From Ridgeia piscesae (lineage: Eukaryota > Annelida > Polychaeta > Sabellida > Siboglinidae), in the NCBI GenBank assembly GCA_025642075.2, contig JAODUO010000879.1, positions 5,001 to 69,000 on the forward strand: 64,000 nucleotides of DNA. Reading direction: 5' to 3'. Positions 35,195 through 46,629 of the stretch are shown piece by piece (within the stretch, counting starts at the first letter, position 1; every line of letters begins with the position of its first letter). Made by a program: the position numbers and the translations under genes. The notes below the pieces were generated by a model. That model had not been told where the DNA came from. It worked only from the letters and a program-made list of their open reading frames with translations, and made no database searches.

Positions 35195-37281
35195 CCTGTA
35201 CACAGTACTCCCTGTACCTAGGACAGCACTGACCTCTTGCAAGCGCAGCTCATTGAAGGCACATTGTGTGATGCCAGTGACATCTAGAGTGACGCTAGAG
35301 AACTGCTGACTGTAGCACACTGTGTTCCTCAACTGACTCTGCAGGAGACATCACATTGACACATCAACTGAGGCACTCATTGCCTGCCTCTGCATCTTAC
35401 ATTTCTCTCAACTACACCAACTCAACTGGTGCTTGTGATTTCCATATTTCATCATATCACATGTTAACTTATATGAGTCCTTACCCTATGTAATTACTGT
35501 TATATCATCTTGCAAAATTGACATATTATGATGAAAATAATTATAATAATATGGAGCATGTCTGTCACGGTGAGCTACAGTGACCATCACCTTCAGTTAA
35601 TTTGTTATATTGGACACAATGTACACAGCTGTACTTTTTATACACAATAAATAACTAATAAATATCAACTGACATCCTGGATAAACAATGTTGTTATATA
35701 TCCCATCTCACACTTGCATCACAAGAAATATCATTACATAGAAATCTATTTTCTTAAATGAACCGCTGTTTGAAACCAATTACAAATGCAATTACATGTA
35801 TATGGGTTTTTTACTTTATTAATTACGTACATGCAAATGACCATAACCATACTGTAAGAGAACTAGCAGTGACTGACCAGTGCCCACTGTTTGGCCTTGG
35901 CCTCAATGGCTGACTGTGGCTGAGGGGTGGAGAAGAACAGTATGCAGGACATGAGAGTCTTGTAGCAAGATTCACTGGTCAGCAGAAGGGGTAGCGAGCT
36001 CAGACGACCCAGCAATTGACCCACCTGGGGTAGTGTGCGCAGGACGTCCTCAACTGACCCCTGCAAGAAACTGAATACAATGTGACCCACATTTGACCAC
36101 ACTGAGAGAAAGAGTGCAGTCACTTAGAAGTTAGGTTAGATAATAACAACAGCGGAAATAACTTACGTTAGACGTAACAAGTTAGGTTAGATGATAACAA
36201 CAGCGGAAATAACTTATGTTAGAAGTAACAAGTTAGGTTAGATGATAACAACAGCGGAAACAACTTACGTTAGAAGTTAGGTTAGATGATAACAACAGCG
36301 GAAACAACTTGAGTTAGAAGTTAGGTTAGATGATAACAACAGCGGAAACAACTTACGTTAGAAGTTAGGTTAGATGATAACAACAGCGGAAACAACTTAC
36401 GTTGGAAGTTAGGTTAGATGATAACAACAGCGGAAACAACTTGAGTTAGAAGTTAGGTTAGATGATAGCAACAGCGGAAACAACTTACGTTAGAAGTTGG
36501 GTTAGATGATAACAACAGCGGAAACAACTTACGTTAGAAGTTGGTTAGATGATAACAACAGCGGAAACAACTTGAGTTAGAAGTTAGGTTAGATGATAAC
36601 AACAGCGAAACAACTTACGTTAGAATTTAGGTAGTGTACAAAGCGGAAACAACTTACGTTAGAAGTTAGGTTAGATGATAACAACAGCGGAAACAACTTG
36701 AGTTAGAAGTTAGGTTAGATGATAACAACAGCGGAAACAACTTACGTTAGAAGTTAGGTTAGATGATAACAACAGCGGAAACAACTTGAGTTAGAAGTTA
36801 GGCTAGATGATAGCAACAGCGGAAACAACTTACGTTAGAAGTTGGGTTAGATGATAACAACAGCGGAAACAGCTTACGTTAGAAGTTAGGTTAGATGATA
36901 ACAACAGCGGAAACAACTTGAGTTAGAAGTTAGGTTAGATGATAGCAACAGCGGAAACAACTTACGTTAGAAGTTAGGTTAGATGATAACAACAGCGGAA
37001 ACAACTAAAATTAGAAGCTGTTTTTATATGATATAACTTATAATAAATTTAAACATATTTAATTTAATATTCTCCACACACTTTCTTTAAGTGGAGCTGC
37101 AGCACCTGACAGCAGTGTCTAGAAAGAGTCTTACCAACTGTCTTAATTTGGTAAGCAGTCGCTGAAGAAATGCAACCAGCTCTGTCAACCAGTGTTGTTG
37201 ATCCAAGAGACATTTGACGTCCTTGTTATCCTGCCACCAGATGGCTCTGCGCAGCCATTCAGCCACCTCCCCGTCATCCAT
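23411..37281 (-). CDS. Eleven-exon gene of unknown function, predicted all-helical protein of 619 aa
   Basis: I assembled eleven coding exons on the minus strand: 37281-37135, 36060-35878, 35338-35234, 34800-34548, 34008-33848, 32220-32065, 31753-31678, 26211-26054, 25547-25464, 24339-24136 and 23743-23411. Every junction has AG acceptor and GT donor, and all phases agree, including two split Asp codons (exons 4/5 and 7/8). The first exon has an in-frame TGA just before MDDGEVAEWLRRAIWW, so this Met is the likely start. The protein is Leu-rich and appears helical throughout, in the manner of HEAT-like scaffolds, without signal peptide or clear membrane segment. The C-terminus (LPPWLLKPCVVVSRI, then WKELVIYLEEI) faintly recalls FIRRM/C1orf112, but the similarity is too weak to name it. 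Introns 1, 7 and 9 carry minisatellites; intron 5 carries a LINE and a SINE. Phase agreement makes a real gene likely. Confidence 0.65.
23790..23870. repeat. GT / GCGT microsatellite
   Basis: (GT)n followed by (GCGT)n within the last intron of the minus-strand gene, about 50 bp upstream of its last exon in gene orientation. Confidence 0.95.
24457..25405. repeat. 35-bp minisatellite in intron 9 of the minus-strand gene, about 27 copies
   Basis: Units consist of CCTAACACAGTAAAATACAC plus CTGCATTGTCCAGTG. Most copies differ only at GTGCC/GTGTC and TCCAG/TACAG positions. One shortened unit occurs near 25060. Read in gene orientation each unit contains ATGCAG/GTGTAT, which has the form of a splice donor. 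The array stops about 60 bp from the real donor of exon 9. Confidence 0.97.
26583..26655. repeat. Short tandem repeat of GTGACACA units
   Basis: Several copies of CAATAGTGACACAGTGACA in the large intron 7 of the minus-strand gene. No coding content. Confidence 0.8.
26656..27020. other. Intron 7 sequence left of the large array
   Basis: No gene or clear element. The last bases lead directly into the RTE-like GGAAAAGACC start of the array. Confidence 0.4.
27025..31285. repeat. 29-bp minisatellite with higher-order units, derived from an RTE LINE
   Basis: About 4.3 kb of 29-bp monomers: CAGATGGGGACACTACTCCT plus GCACAATGA. In the left two thirds, monomers are grouped into longer units that also contain GACGAGATGATGGAAAGACA, then AACGAGATGAGTACTGGAAA, and CACCATCTGACAGAGGACAG. 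From about 29,900 on the array is almost purely monomeric. The longer unit aligns with the 3' coding end of RTE LINEs (the KRPRGKPARRWRDE...YWKGTIWQR region), of which a minus-strand example lies at 32461-32545. The whole array sits in intron 7 of the minus-strand gene. Open frames in it are artefacts. Confidence 0.95.
31500..31660. repeat. AT and ACT microsatellites
   Basis: (AT)n at about 31500-31546 and (CTA)n at 31587-31656, ending about 20 bp from the donor of exon 7 of the minus-strand gene. Confidence 0.97.
32350..33415 (-). mobile_element. RTE-clade LINE, 5'-truncated, in intron 5 of the minus-strand gene
   Basis: Minus-strand frames encode FYEKDFDSVQTQAVLTSL, SNRRGVQRGDTISPKLFTEA, the catalytic RFADDIFLC, KSKVKVMM, YLGQRYSIRD, then after frameshifts CLKRQIYNSCVLPAMTYDAE and KRPRGKPARRWRDELD, ending near 32350. 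This is the RTE order of motifs. The endonuclease and the first part of the reverse transcriptase are missing; a SINE abuts the 5' side. It is inserted in the same orientation as the host gene. Confidence 0.9.
33420..33671 (-). mobile_element. tRNA-derived SINE
   Basis: On the minus strand the element starts GGGGCGCAGTGGCCGAGTGG (box A TGGCCGAGTGG) and has box B GGTTTGAATCC near 33618, as in tRNA-Leu/Ser-like heads. About 170 bp of unrelated body follow, ending against the RTE reverse transcriptase. A real tRNA is unlikely because the 3' half does not pair to close an acceptor stem and the body continues without a terminator. It probably inserted into the RTE copy or marks its truncation point. 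Confidence 0.75.
35140..35192. repeat. AT dinucleotide microsatellite
   Basis: (AT)n in intron 3 of the minus-strand gene, about 40 bp downstream of exon 3 in gene orientation. Confidence 0.97.
36125..37012. repeat. 44-bp minisatellite in intron 1 of the minus-strand gene, about 20 copies
   Basis: Units contain GTTAGAAGTTAGGTTAGATG and ATAACAACAGCGGAAACAAC, ending in either TTACG or TTGAG. The first two copies are longer by about ten bases (extra AAGTAACA). The TTACG and TTGAG forms alternate over parts of the array, so the amplified unit was a multi-copy block. In gene orientation the TTACG form reads GTAAGTTG, a good donor consensus. Confidence 0.95.
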
Positions 37282-37289
37282 TCAACAAC

Positions 37290-38755
37290 CTGGCACAGGA
37301 AATAAATACGAAGGTGGAACCACTGAACAATCACTCTAGCAGTCGGTGGATGCTTCACGTGCGACTGTTTGATATAACCTGTGTAATACAATATGTATGC
37401 TAATCTGAAGGTATAATATTTAGATTGATGTACATTTGAATACAATGAACTGCCATGAACTACAGTGAAACACTGATGGCAGTCAGTTGAAATGGCCAAA
37501 ACATGACTGCAATCTTTGTTTCATCAGCATTCTGCAATGCATCTTCAGTTTGATTCTGTCTTATTCCACGTGGTTCTCTGTGGATCCTCACGTCTTACAC
37601 AGTCTGGCTACTGCAACTTGTGAACAATGTGCTGTATTGTTCCTTCACGTACCGTTGAATAGCGGTAGATTGTATTTGATCTGTTAGTATAAAGACTTAA
37701 CACAGAGAATCTGTGTGTGATGGAATGTCATGAGTGCCTATCTAACTAAGATGGCGGCTTTGTTTCCAATGTGTGCAACGGCCATAACATAGTTATATTA
37801 CGTCTTCATACTAACAGATACAAGAGTTACATTACACCACTATTCAATGATACATGAATCAATGTGATACGAAGCATATAGATATGTCTATTCCACCATG
37901 TTCCAGTGTTCGTTCCGCAAACCACGGAGGCCTGGATTGCAAGAAACAATTTAGGTTTTTATTTTGTAAATTGTAATTTAACACATAAGTCAGAACAGTT
38001 ATGTTATACCCATATCTGCAGCTTATTACAAGCTCTTTAATAGTAACCTATGTTGAATACAAAGCATGAGATTATTATTATTAACAATTAAATACAACAA
38101 TACCCAGTCCATAACAAAAAACATCACCATACACTGTAGACAGCCTCCTTAGCATATGAGCCAGTCTCTGGTAATGGGGAAAATCGGGAAATATTGGGCA
38201 ACAACACCATTCAAAGTAAAATTTATGACCGACCAACCAATTTCAACGGAGCTTTATGTACAGTCAAAATACAACAAATGGTGGATAAAAGTGAACTTAC
38301 TTTTACTTTCGCTATCACAGCATTATGCACATTATTACTATCAATTTCCCCATCATTGTCCTGCCTCTGTTGACACCGAGATCAAAGCAGCAACTAGGAA
38401 CTGGCGAGTTTCCATCTGATGAAGTACTGTTTTCAGTAGTTTTGATGTCAAGGCCGCAAAACAGAGATGATATAAATAATTACTTTTTGTTGAAGCACAA
38501 CATCTGTTATTAAAGGACAGAAAAATGTTCCCTGTGATTTACTATTTTACTGTATGAAGAAATTTTGTAAAAAGTATTTTTGTTTCAATCTCCTCAGACA
38601 TGTATGACAAGTCACAAGTTGCATTTAGCTCTACATAAAGTATGGAGAGTGTTGGTATTATACCGAGGCCAGGAATAATAACGTCTGTAACACAACACTT
38701 CAGGAACAGATTTTCATTTATTTATTATTTTATTTGGCCCACTGTGAAACAGTAC
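37290..38755. other. 5' flank of the minus-strand gene
   Basis: Contains the untranslated leader and possible promoter of the minus-strand gene. I find no other gene; the 87-codon and 66-codon frames here have no recognisable domain. Confidence 0.4.
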
Positions 38756-38756
38756 A

Positions 38757-39548
38757 TTTGAATTTGAAAGTATTTAAATACTTTTTCAAAGTATTTGTAT
38801 TTGACCTTTAGGAATGAAATGCATTTGTATTTAAATACTTTCCTAAAGTATTTGACTTTTTCAAATACTTTTTCAAATACATTGTCAGTATCAACATTTC
38901 TGTTTCAAGATCACATGTAATGCCTGCCAAACTGATTACCTTAATTCACTGCAACTTCACCCAACAGTGCTAATTACTGATGAAGACACTTAACAGGAGG
39001 TGTTCCCATTCCCCCTGGCAGTGACCACAACTTTTGTTTGCTCAGAGCCAGAGGGTGGATTAGCACTTGACAGTGGCCACAGGTCAATATATCCCCTTTG
39101 TTCTTTAGTCAGGCTCCAAGCTGGCACCAGGCTATTCTGGTTTCCTGGCTGACTTTGAAGTTGAGCTGTCACACTTCCTCACAAGATACTAGCAGTCGTT
39201 AGCATGTCTCTTCTGAGGGCAACATAGGCATTTTATTCTGAGGGCTTACCATAACAAACAACATATTTTACCTCTGTTGATAGAGGTTTTTGAGTCAGTT
39301 GTCGCTGTGATGTAGTTAGCAATAACAATACTCCCTAGCACTGGTCTGCCTCTCATCATATGAGCAAACCACTAATTATGTCTATAAACTAGATGTCTCA
39401 ATATATGAGTTGCTTTTCTTTTACCTACATAGTAAATAACTACATTAATACTTTCTAATGTATTTGTATTTAAATACATTTTGTATTTAAAAGTATTTGT
39501 ATCCCTCAAGAATATTTGTATTTAAATACATTGCAATGTATTTGACTG
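38757..39548. mobile_element. Possible non-autonomous DNA element with TATTTAAATAC-rich ends
   Basis: Both ends (38757-38890 and 39437-39548) are dense in AAGTATTTGTATTTAAATAC-type self-complementary strings, with about 550 bp of unrelated sequence between. This is the pattern of a MITE with subterminal repeats, possibly hAT-related. I could not define exact terminal repeats or a target duplication. Confidence 0.45.
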
Positions 39549-40920
39549 CATGTCTGCTGTGAAATCATTCCTATCAAACAAGGGGCTCCTAAAAGACCAC
39601 GTAATAATTCTCTTGGAAAACGATCAGATCATATCAGACCAATTCACTGTTGCAGGTACTCTGAACGAGTTATGTGTAAATATTGCTGAACCTATCCTGG
39701 AAGACATAGTAAATCATTCCAGCATCCAAATAAGATTATAACTGCCCACACCCCTGCTCCTATCACTTTTGATATCAGTCCCGTCTCCCCTGAGAGTATA
39801 GATACTTTCATTTATAAATCAAACTCAAGTAAAGTCACTGAAATTGATGGCATCCCTGCAAAATATATCTTGCAATAACACAATTTCAGAACCACTAGCT
39901 AAATTAATTGAACATTGCTTTGTGACCTCAACCTTCCCAAACAGACTGAAAGAAGCACAAGTTATCCCGGTGTATCAGAATAAAGATCCCTTAGACAAAC
40001 AAAACTACAGACCGATTAGCATTCTCCCGTTCATCTCTAAACTATTTGAAAAGTCTTTCCACCTCCAATTAAGCACTCATTTTTAGAATACGTTCAACCC
40101 TTTCCTCGGTGCTTTCAGACAATCCACTGTGGTGTCAAAAACAGTCAATCCATGAGTCAATCTACTGAGACTAGGTAGTTGAGGGTTGACACAAGTCACT
40201 GGACAGCCATGAGTATGTCACAGCTATTCTGTTCTCCCAAACTACAATGGTTCAAAATCAACCAGATGAAGCATAAACCAACCAAACTCCAAGCAATTAG
40301 CTTCGGCAAGAGGGGAACTAGGGATATCATAGATTTTACTTTTGAAAATACTACTATCCACTGTCGCAGAGTGAAAACTCTGTAGGACTTCCTTCTTGGC
40401 ATTGAGACTGATCATTCGCTAACATGTAACAAATATATGACTAACATCTGCAAGAAGGCAACTAGACAGCTACCGGTAGTGGTCTTAAAACATATCGGCC
40501 ATCTCCTTAGTCGACAAGGGAAAATTGAAATTTTCAAATCCTTCATAACATCAAACTTCAACTATTGCCATTTAATTTGCCATTTTTTAGCCAAGCTAGC
40601 ACCAACAAACTTGATAAAATACAGGAGAGGGCACTTTGCTTTATTTACAATGATTACTCATCCATGCATCATAACCTTTTAAAGACCACTAATACAAAAG
40701 GCCTCCTGGCTACACTTGAGAAGGATGAAAGAAATGGCATGTGAAGTATTCAAAATTGTAAATAATATTGCTCCAACTTTTATTCAAAATCTTATCATGC
40801 TTAAATGCTCCCAGTATTCCTGCAAAATGATAAAACTGCAGTCGTCCCTAAGGCAAACATGCAAGTTATACAATTTTTTTAATAAAACATTACTTTCTCC
40901 TAAATGTTAAACAAGAAAAT
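39549..40920 (+). mobile_element. Broken non-LTR retrotransposon lacking its catalytic core
   Basis: Plus-strand frames show the front of a reverse transcriptase (PVSPESIDTFIYKSNSSKVT, EIDGIPAKYI, LKEAQVIPVYQNKDPLDKQN, YRPISILPFISKLFEKS) and its C-terminal part (QLPVVVLKHIGHLLSRQGKI, FNYCHLICHFL). Between about 40110 and 40180 the palm with its YxDD box is missing, so the copy is internally deleted as well as interrupted by stops. Most like jockey/CR1 pol proteins. Confidence 0.8.
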
Positions 40921-42712
40921 CGCCATGCCCTCATGTACGTAATATTTAGACGAACTTCACAAGGTCAAAGGCATGTTGATTATATTTTTGCTGTAAACAT
41001 TTTTATTTTATTTTTAGCTGTCTTTTGAGGTCGAAAAAGACAGTGCATTCGGCATAAACAAACTGTTTACCACTCATTCCATGGGCACGGTACAGTAACA
41101 CACAGCCACTGCACTTGTGGCTGGCACAAAATGGAGCACTATTTGGGTCTCAAAATGCAATATTTGTAAAACACAAATACACTTGATTTGTTAGGATTAG
41201 GATTAGAGTTAGTGTGAGGCATCCTATGTAGGCAAATATACAGTTATAACAGCATACTTGGGTGGGTCCAAATTCTACACAAGTGCTCTGACCTGCAACG
41301 GCAGCCTCTAAACCACCTCATAAGTCATTACTGGAGTTTGGCTAATGTGTCATCCCTGTGGCTGTGCCTGTGGTAGTCTCACTTAACTGACTGTCACCTG
41401 GCTGTGTAACTTCACTGAGAAGACAGCCTGGTGGCATTATCGGCATTTGAATGTTATCCATGTGGGGCTAAACAATGCTGCCACCTCACGGATCCTGGAT
41501 AATCATGCTGTAATTCCAATTTGTAAACAACTGCAAATTTATATTTATTTTTGTGTTAAAGTGACATGGTCCGTTCGCGGTTTTTAATTTTTATTGCAAA
41601 ATCATGTTATACAATATACATTATACCTATTATAGCGTAGACAGCCAAAATATGTTTTCATGTACCATATAGGGGTTGAAAATAGACGCAGTAAGGGTGC
41701 TTAACGCTGTGTACACATCGACCATGAGGCGTTTTCGAAACCGTTGTAAGCGTGGCTAAAAATCCAGAAGGAAATGCATGATCACGCAATGCAGTATCAC
41801 GTGAACACAAGTTGACGCCACTAACGCCACACCCAGCCAGGTGCACAGCTCCTCGTTGGTAAAGGTCAAAGGGTGGTTGTCACTCGCGGCGATTTGAGTG
41901 ACAGCATTGGGATTCTTGTAAACATTCAACTTTTAACATTACAAAGTCAGTTCTGTTTCAATAAAACATTTATTGGCGGTCAGGATGCTACAATAGTTAT
42001 ATAACTTATACTGATTAACATGAATTTACAATAAAAATAAAAAGCCACAAAACTGATCAAGTTAAATTTTGAATTATTTTCACAATAGAGCAGTATCTGC
42101 TAAAAATGTATCCTTATTTAATTTGTTATTTCTAATTCGGCCTGAGAATCAATCAGCGTACCCTAATCTGGAGTAAGGCCGCCCTGTCGGTTACATTGGC
42201 AGTCAATTAATATTCCAGTTTTCCAGGCGAAGTTGAGGGGCCGAAAAGTGCTGCTACCTCATGGATCCCATAGCCTACATTAAATTAAGTCCGTGGATAT
42301 TGCACTGAGTCAGTCCATTAATGCACGACTATTGCACCGACAGTTGATTTGGACCAAACCATTGTTCCAAAATAGGGATGCGACTTTATCGCTGCTGCAT
42401 GGCCGTAACAATTGGAGCCCGACTTGACTTGAATAAAAAGTATTACCCTGACCCTAACCCTAACTCACACCCCCATTTTGGAATAGTTGTTCGGTCCAAA
42501 TTTGCCATGCACCCTCAAACTGACATAGTACTTTTGACGGTGCATGGCAGTACCATATTTCGACGCTTTTTTAACAGTGTTTGGTGTTGTTTTCTTTGCC
42601 AAGTTCTAAGTTCAGGCGTCTCTCGTATAAAACTGACTATAGACATAGTCTGACTATGTGAAGTATGTATTGTATGTGCGTTTGTTGCTCAAACAATTCG
42701 ACAAAGCGAAAG
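40921..42712. other. Intergenic spacer
   Basis: No gene visible. Contains short related strings GCTGCCACCTCACGGATCC and GCTACCTCATGGATCC (41480, 42251), which may be pieces of a dispersed element, and a CCCTAACCCTAAC patch at 42453 too short to be telomeric. Confidence 0.4.
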
Positions 42713-42721
42713 GTTCTAACA

Positions 42722-43348
42722 GGGTCCCGGTTGATTTGGCCCAAAACGTCTTCGGCCCACCTCAACGTATGATTCGGCCCAGGACGATTCGGACGATTTG
42801 GCCCAGTCAGTCGGATGATTCGGCCCACCTTGTTAAAACACACGGATGCCGTTTTGGACGATTCGGCCCACTGCACGCGAACAGCGGGAATGTTAGGATG
42901 GACTCGGCCCACACTGTGCGTCGGGCCTCACATAACATCACATAGTAATATTAACGACGCGCAAAAACGTTAAGTAACGTCCAATAATAATCACATAATA
43001 ATATTAATGACGCGCACAAACGTTAAGTAACATCCAATAATAATCACATAATAATATTAACGACGTGCAGAAACATTAAGTAACGTCCAATAATAATCAT
43101 ATAATAATTTTTACGATGCCAAAAACATTCAGCAACGTCAACTAATAATAACATAATAAATGTAAACGCCGCATAAAATAATCAACCGCATGTAATGACG
43201 AACGATTCGGCTCATGTAGCTCGCCGAGACACGATGCAGATACGGATGATTCGGCCCAAGTAGGCCGAACCATACCGATTGCAGATTCGGATGATTCGGC
43301 CCAATGGCAATGGGCCGAACACGTTTTGGGCCGAATCATCCGACACCC
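42722..43348. mobile_element. Foldback MITE, Mutator-like, with 9-bp target duplication
   Basis: The element is bounded by the direct repeat GTTCTAACA (42713-42721 and 43349-43357). Its ends are inverted: the left starts GGGTCCCGGTTGATTTGGCC and the right, reversed, starts GGGTGTCGGATGATTCGGCC; similarity continues through CAAAACGT and TTCGGCCCA for about 38 bp. Subterminal regions repeat GATTCGGCCCA many times. The centre (42938-43160) holds about four copies of a ~59-bp unit with AATAATAATCACATAATAAT. There is no transposase. A 9-bp duplication and long inverted ends fit the Mutator superfamily. Confidence 0.75.
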
Positions 43349-43359
43349 GTTCTAACAGA

Positions 43360-44308
43360 TGCGCCGACTCTTAAGCACGTTACGGTTATCTGTCACCAGC
43401 AACGACGGCATACGCATTCCCATGCTGTAATGCACATGCGTCGAAAAACTGTCGGTGCAATAGTCCCACAACTATTGTACCGACTTTAGGTGCAATATGA
43501 ATATACACTTCGTTAAATTAATGAAAGGGCTAAATATCGCCCACGTTTCCATAACATTTACATTACTATTATTGTTAAATAAGAAGTGTCTTGCAACAGT
43601 ATATTTACCAACCATGAAAACATGAGTACAGGATTAATAAATTATTCAAACAATTACTTACCATTTTTTATAAAGAAATATTTACTACACATTTTTAATC
43701 CGCGGAAATTTAGATCAGACCTAGACATTGATAAGTTGTGCCATCTATTGGAGAAAACGAACACTATTATTATTAGTTGTATGTGTTGCTGGTAGATGGC
43801 AGGTGAAATTGTGCTGAATATTAATTAATTAATTAATTAAAGCCCACGATATTTTAGAAGTTTTTGACAACTAAATAAATAATCAGTGGTATAACTGATA
43901 AATTGCATTTAATTGGAAGGAGTCGAGAGCACAACAAAGACTGACAGCGGAAAGGGTGCATGTTAGCGCACATACGTGATATTACTACGCGTTATTGACA
44001 TACGCAAACACATACATAATAACACATACTCACACAATTGTATATCATTCTTGTAATGATATTTGCTTATAGTACGAAAACAGGAATTGTTTATCTGAAA
44101 AATTATAATCGTCTGTTAGTGTTATTTATGTTTGTTTCCAGGATTATATTTTGTCGCGGTTTTATATGGAAGTAATACCGTATGTTTTTATTTCGACATG
44201 ACAGCTGAGGCGAGACGGTAAAATGTTTCGTCTGTGTTTCCTCTTAGATGCGACGCATTTAGTCATCGGCATTTCTACTTAAAGTTATAATGGAATAGAA
44301 CATCAAGT
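43360..44308. promoter_or_regulatory. RNF11 5' flank and likely promoter/leader region
   Basis: No other gene between the MITE and the RNF11 start. The stretch 44160-44308 should contain the transcription start and leader, but I see no decisive core promoter motif. An ATTA microsatellite lies near 43818-43840. Confidence 0.35.
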
Positions 44309-44425
44309 ATGGGGAACTGTTTGAAACAGCCAAATGCGGACGATATTTCTCTTCTGCGAGGAGCTGAAAACAACCAAACGGATGGAACTGACTCGTCGTT
44401 ACTTGGTCCGCCACCACCTTACCAG
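44309..44425 (+). CDS. RNF11: RNF11 coding exon 1
   Basis: 39 codons from MGNCLKQ to PPPPYQ; donor CAG/GTGACA, phase 0. Confidence 0.95.
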
Positions 44426-46568
44426 GTGACACATCTTCATCATTATTTTTACGATTTCACTGACTATTTCTTTGTCAGATCACTACATATACAAATTGTG
44501 TTGATGTTTATGCTTTAACTAAACGTAGAGTTCAGTTTTGTCAGGGTGACATAATGACGTCGCATGTACATACGTCATCGCGAGTTATATCCCTGTGGCG
44601 TGTGTCACCAAGCCGATGACGAGCGACACATGATCGACAGACGACGTAAAACGTCAATCGTCAACAGAGCAACTAAACGACTTTGTTGATGTTGTCACAT
44701 ATATTATTTGATTGTATCTGTTGTTTTGTCATGTAATGTGTACTTTTGTGGTGTTGTACATGCTTACAAATGCTATAGTTTAAGCATTATATACACATGC
44801 AAAGTAACGCATGGATATATGTTATGCTTGCATCTGTCTTTGTTTCCATTTGTCTTTGTCTGTGAATTTCATCCTGCTTCAAATTGAGATAGTATGGGAC
44901 TGTGTTGTTACACTGTGGCAGCTGCATGGTGACGTATATTGTGTCAGCATAACGTTTACTTAAACATACTAATCCAGAATGGGTTTAATAGATAGTATAT
45001 ATATATATATAGCCTGGGTATAGGTAATTAAATTGTTTATAGTCCTTTAATATTGTCATGAATTCAGTTGTGCATTTGTTCCATGCTAGCAAGTTCATTT
45101 CTATCAAGTCATATTGAGCATGAGACTAATATAATGTAATAGTTTCTCATCAACTGATTTTCAAGAGAGTATTGCATATAATCAATTTGAGACTCAAATG
45201 GGATCAACATAATATAACAATTAATGCACAGTATGCATCTACCTTAGTTATTAAGTATGTAAACTTTTTATATTGTTATGTATGTGTTGTCACTTATTAG
45301 ATAACTACTGACAGAATATTTGAGAATCTTTAATGTTGTTGTTATTTGCTGTCTATATACGTGTTTCTTTTTGTGACTGTAATAACCTGTGTTGTAACAT
45401 GAATCAGAAGTTTCAGAATGTAAAAAAATACTATGTCTGATTGTGTTTGTTTTTAGAAAATATGATGACAATCATATATGATGTCATGAATAATGTACTG
45501 TGACAATATCAATAGAAAATATAATAAATTTGTACATTACAGATGTATTATTTGTACATTATAGATGTACTATTTTCTATAAATTGATTGTGCATTATTA
45601 AATGGATCAGAGCAATGTATATTAATTTTAACAAGATTTAACAAGATACTAATTTTTTTGCACAATATTAAAATTGACTGTCAATGCAGTTATTTTGAGT
45701 TTTACTATTGGGTCAGTGTGAATTATGGTAGTAATGGTACACACAGTGAACACAAGGTTCATATAGGGCAAGAGATTGATTTGGAGTCTCTGCACTTCAC
45801 TGCTACCAGACATGACCAGAAGAATAGTAGTGTTGAAGTTTTTTCAGTTTTAGGAGGGCACTTTTGGATCTGTTTGCTGTTTGAGTAATTTGTGTGCTAG
45901 TAGCTGGTGTTGAAAATTGTTCACAGATAAAGCAGGCTGTTGGTGCCAGAAAATGTAAAGAACTCACAAAATATTGGGGGCTCAGCCTCCAACTATAAAT
46001 ATCTGGGGGCATGACCTCCACAAACTCCTCACACTACATTCTTATACCTGTCTTCAGGTACTAGGGCTGGTGGTACAGATTACAGTAGAGTGAGTTGCTT
46101 GACTAAGTCTTGAAATAAGGTCATTAGATAAGACGTGACCCTTTTGTTCTTAGTAAAACTACATGTTAACACTTTGCTCTACCTGGTCAAGATCATGGGT
46201 CAACAATACCTGCACTGTCTGTTTATCAACACAGTTGTATCGAGTACTTCACATTTGTTGTAAGCTTTTATGCTCACTTTATTTATACCAACTACCCAGG
46301 AGGGTATGTCTAATAAGTAGTAATTGTTGACATCAATAGAGGAATTCTCTATTTGATAAGTGATTTATATGCTATAGACAGTGATGTTTCCAGAAGGTAG
46401 TTGGCTTACTCTGTTAACAATTTCATAGAGCTCTTCAACCCTCAGGTGCTGTGATCACTGAATACTGCATTCCCAGTGACTGCATGAAAATCGACTGCAT
46501 CACACCAACTCAAGATTTCGGCTGCAATAACACATTTTATCAATAGGAACATCATATATATTTATATA

Positions 46569-46629
<61 letters not shown>

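Noticed and set aside
23411..37281. Assignment of the 11-exon gene to FIRRM/C1orf112 or a Fanconi-anaemia core protein
   Set aside because: Only scattered hydrophobic similarity by eye; length and motifs do not clearly agree, so no symbol is given.
42450..42466. Telomere-like CCCTAACCCTAAC
   Set aside because: Only about two units, with no extended array.
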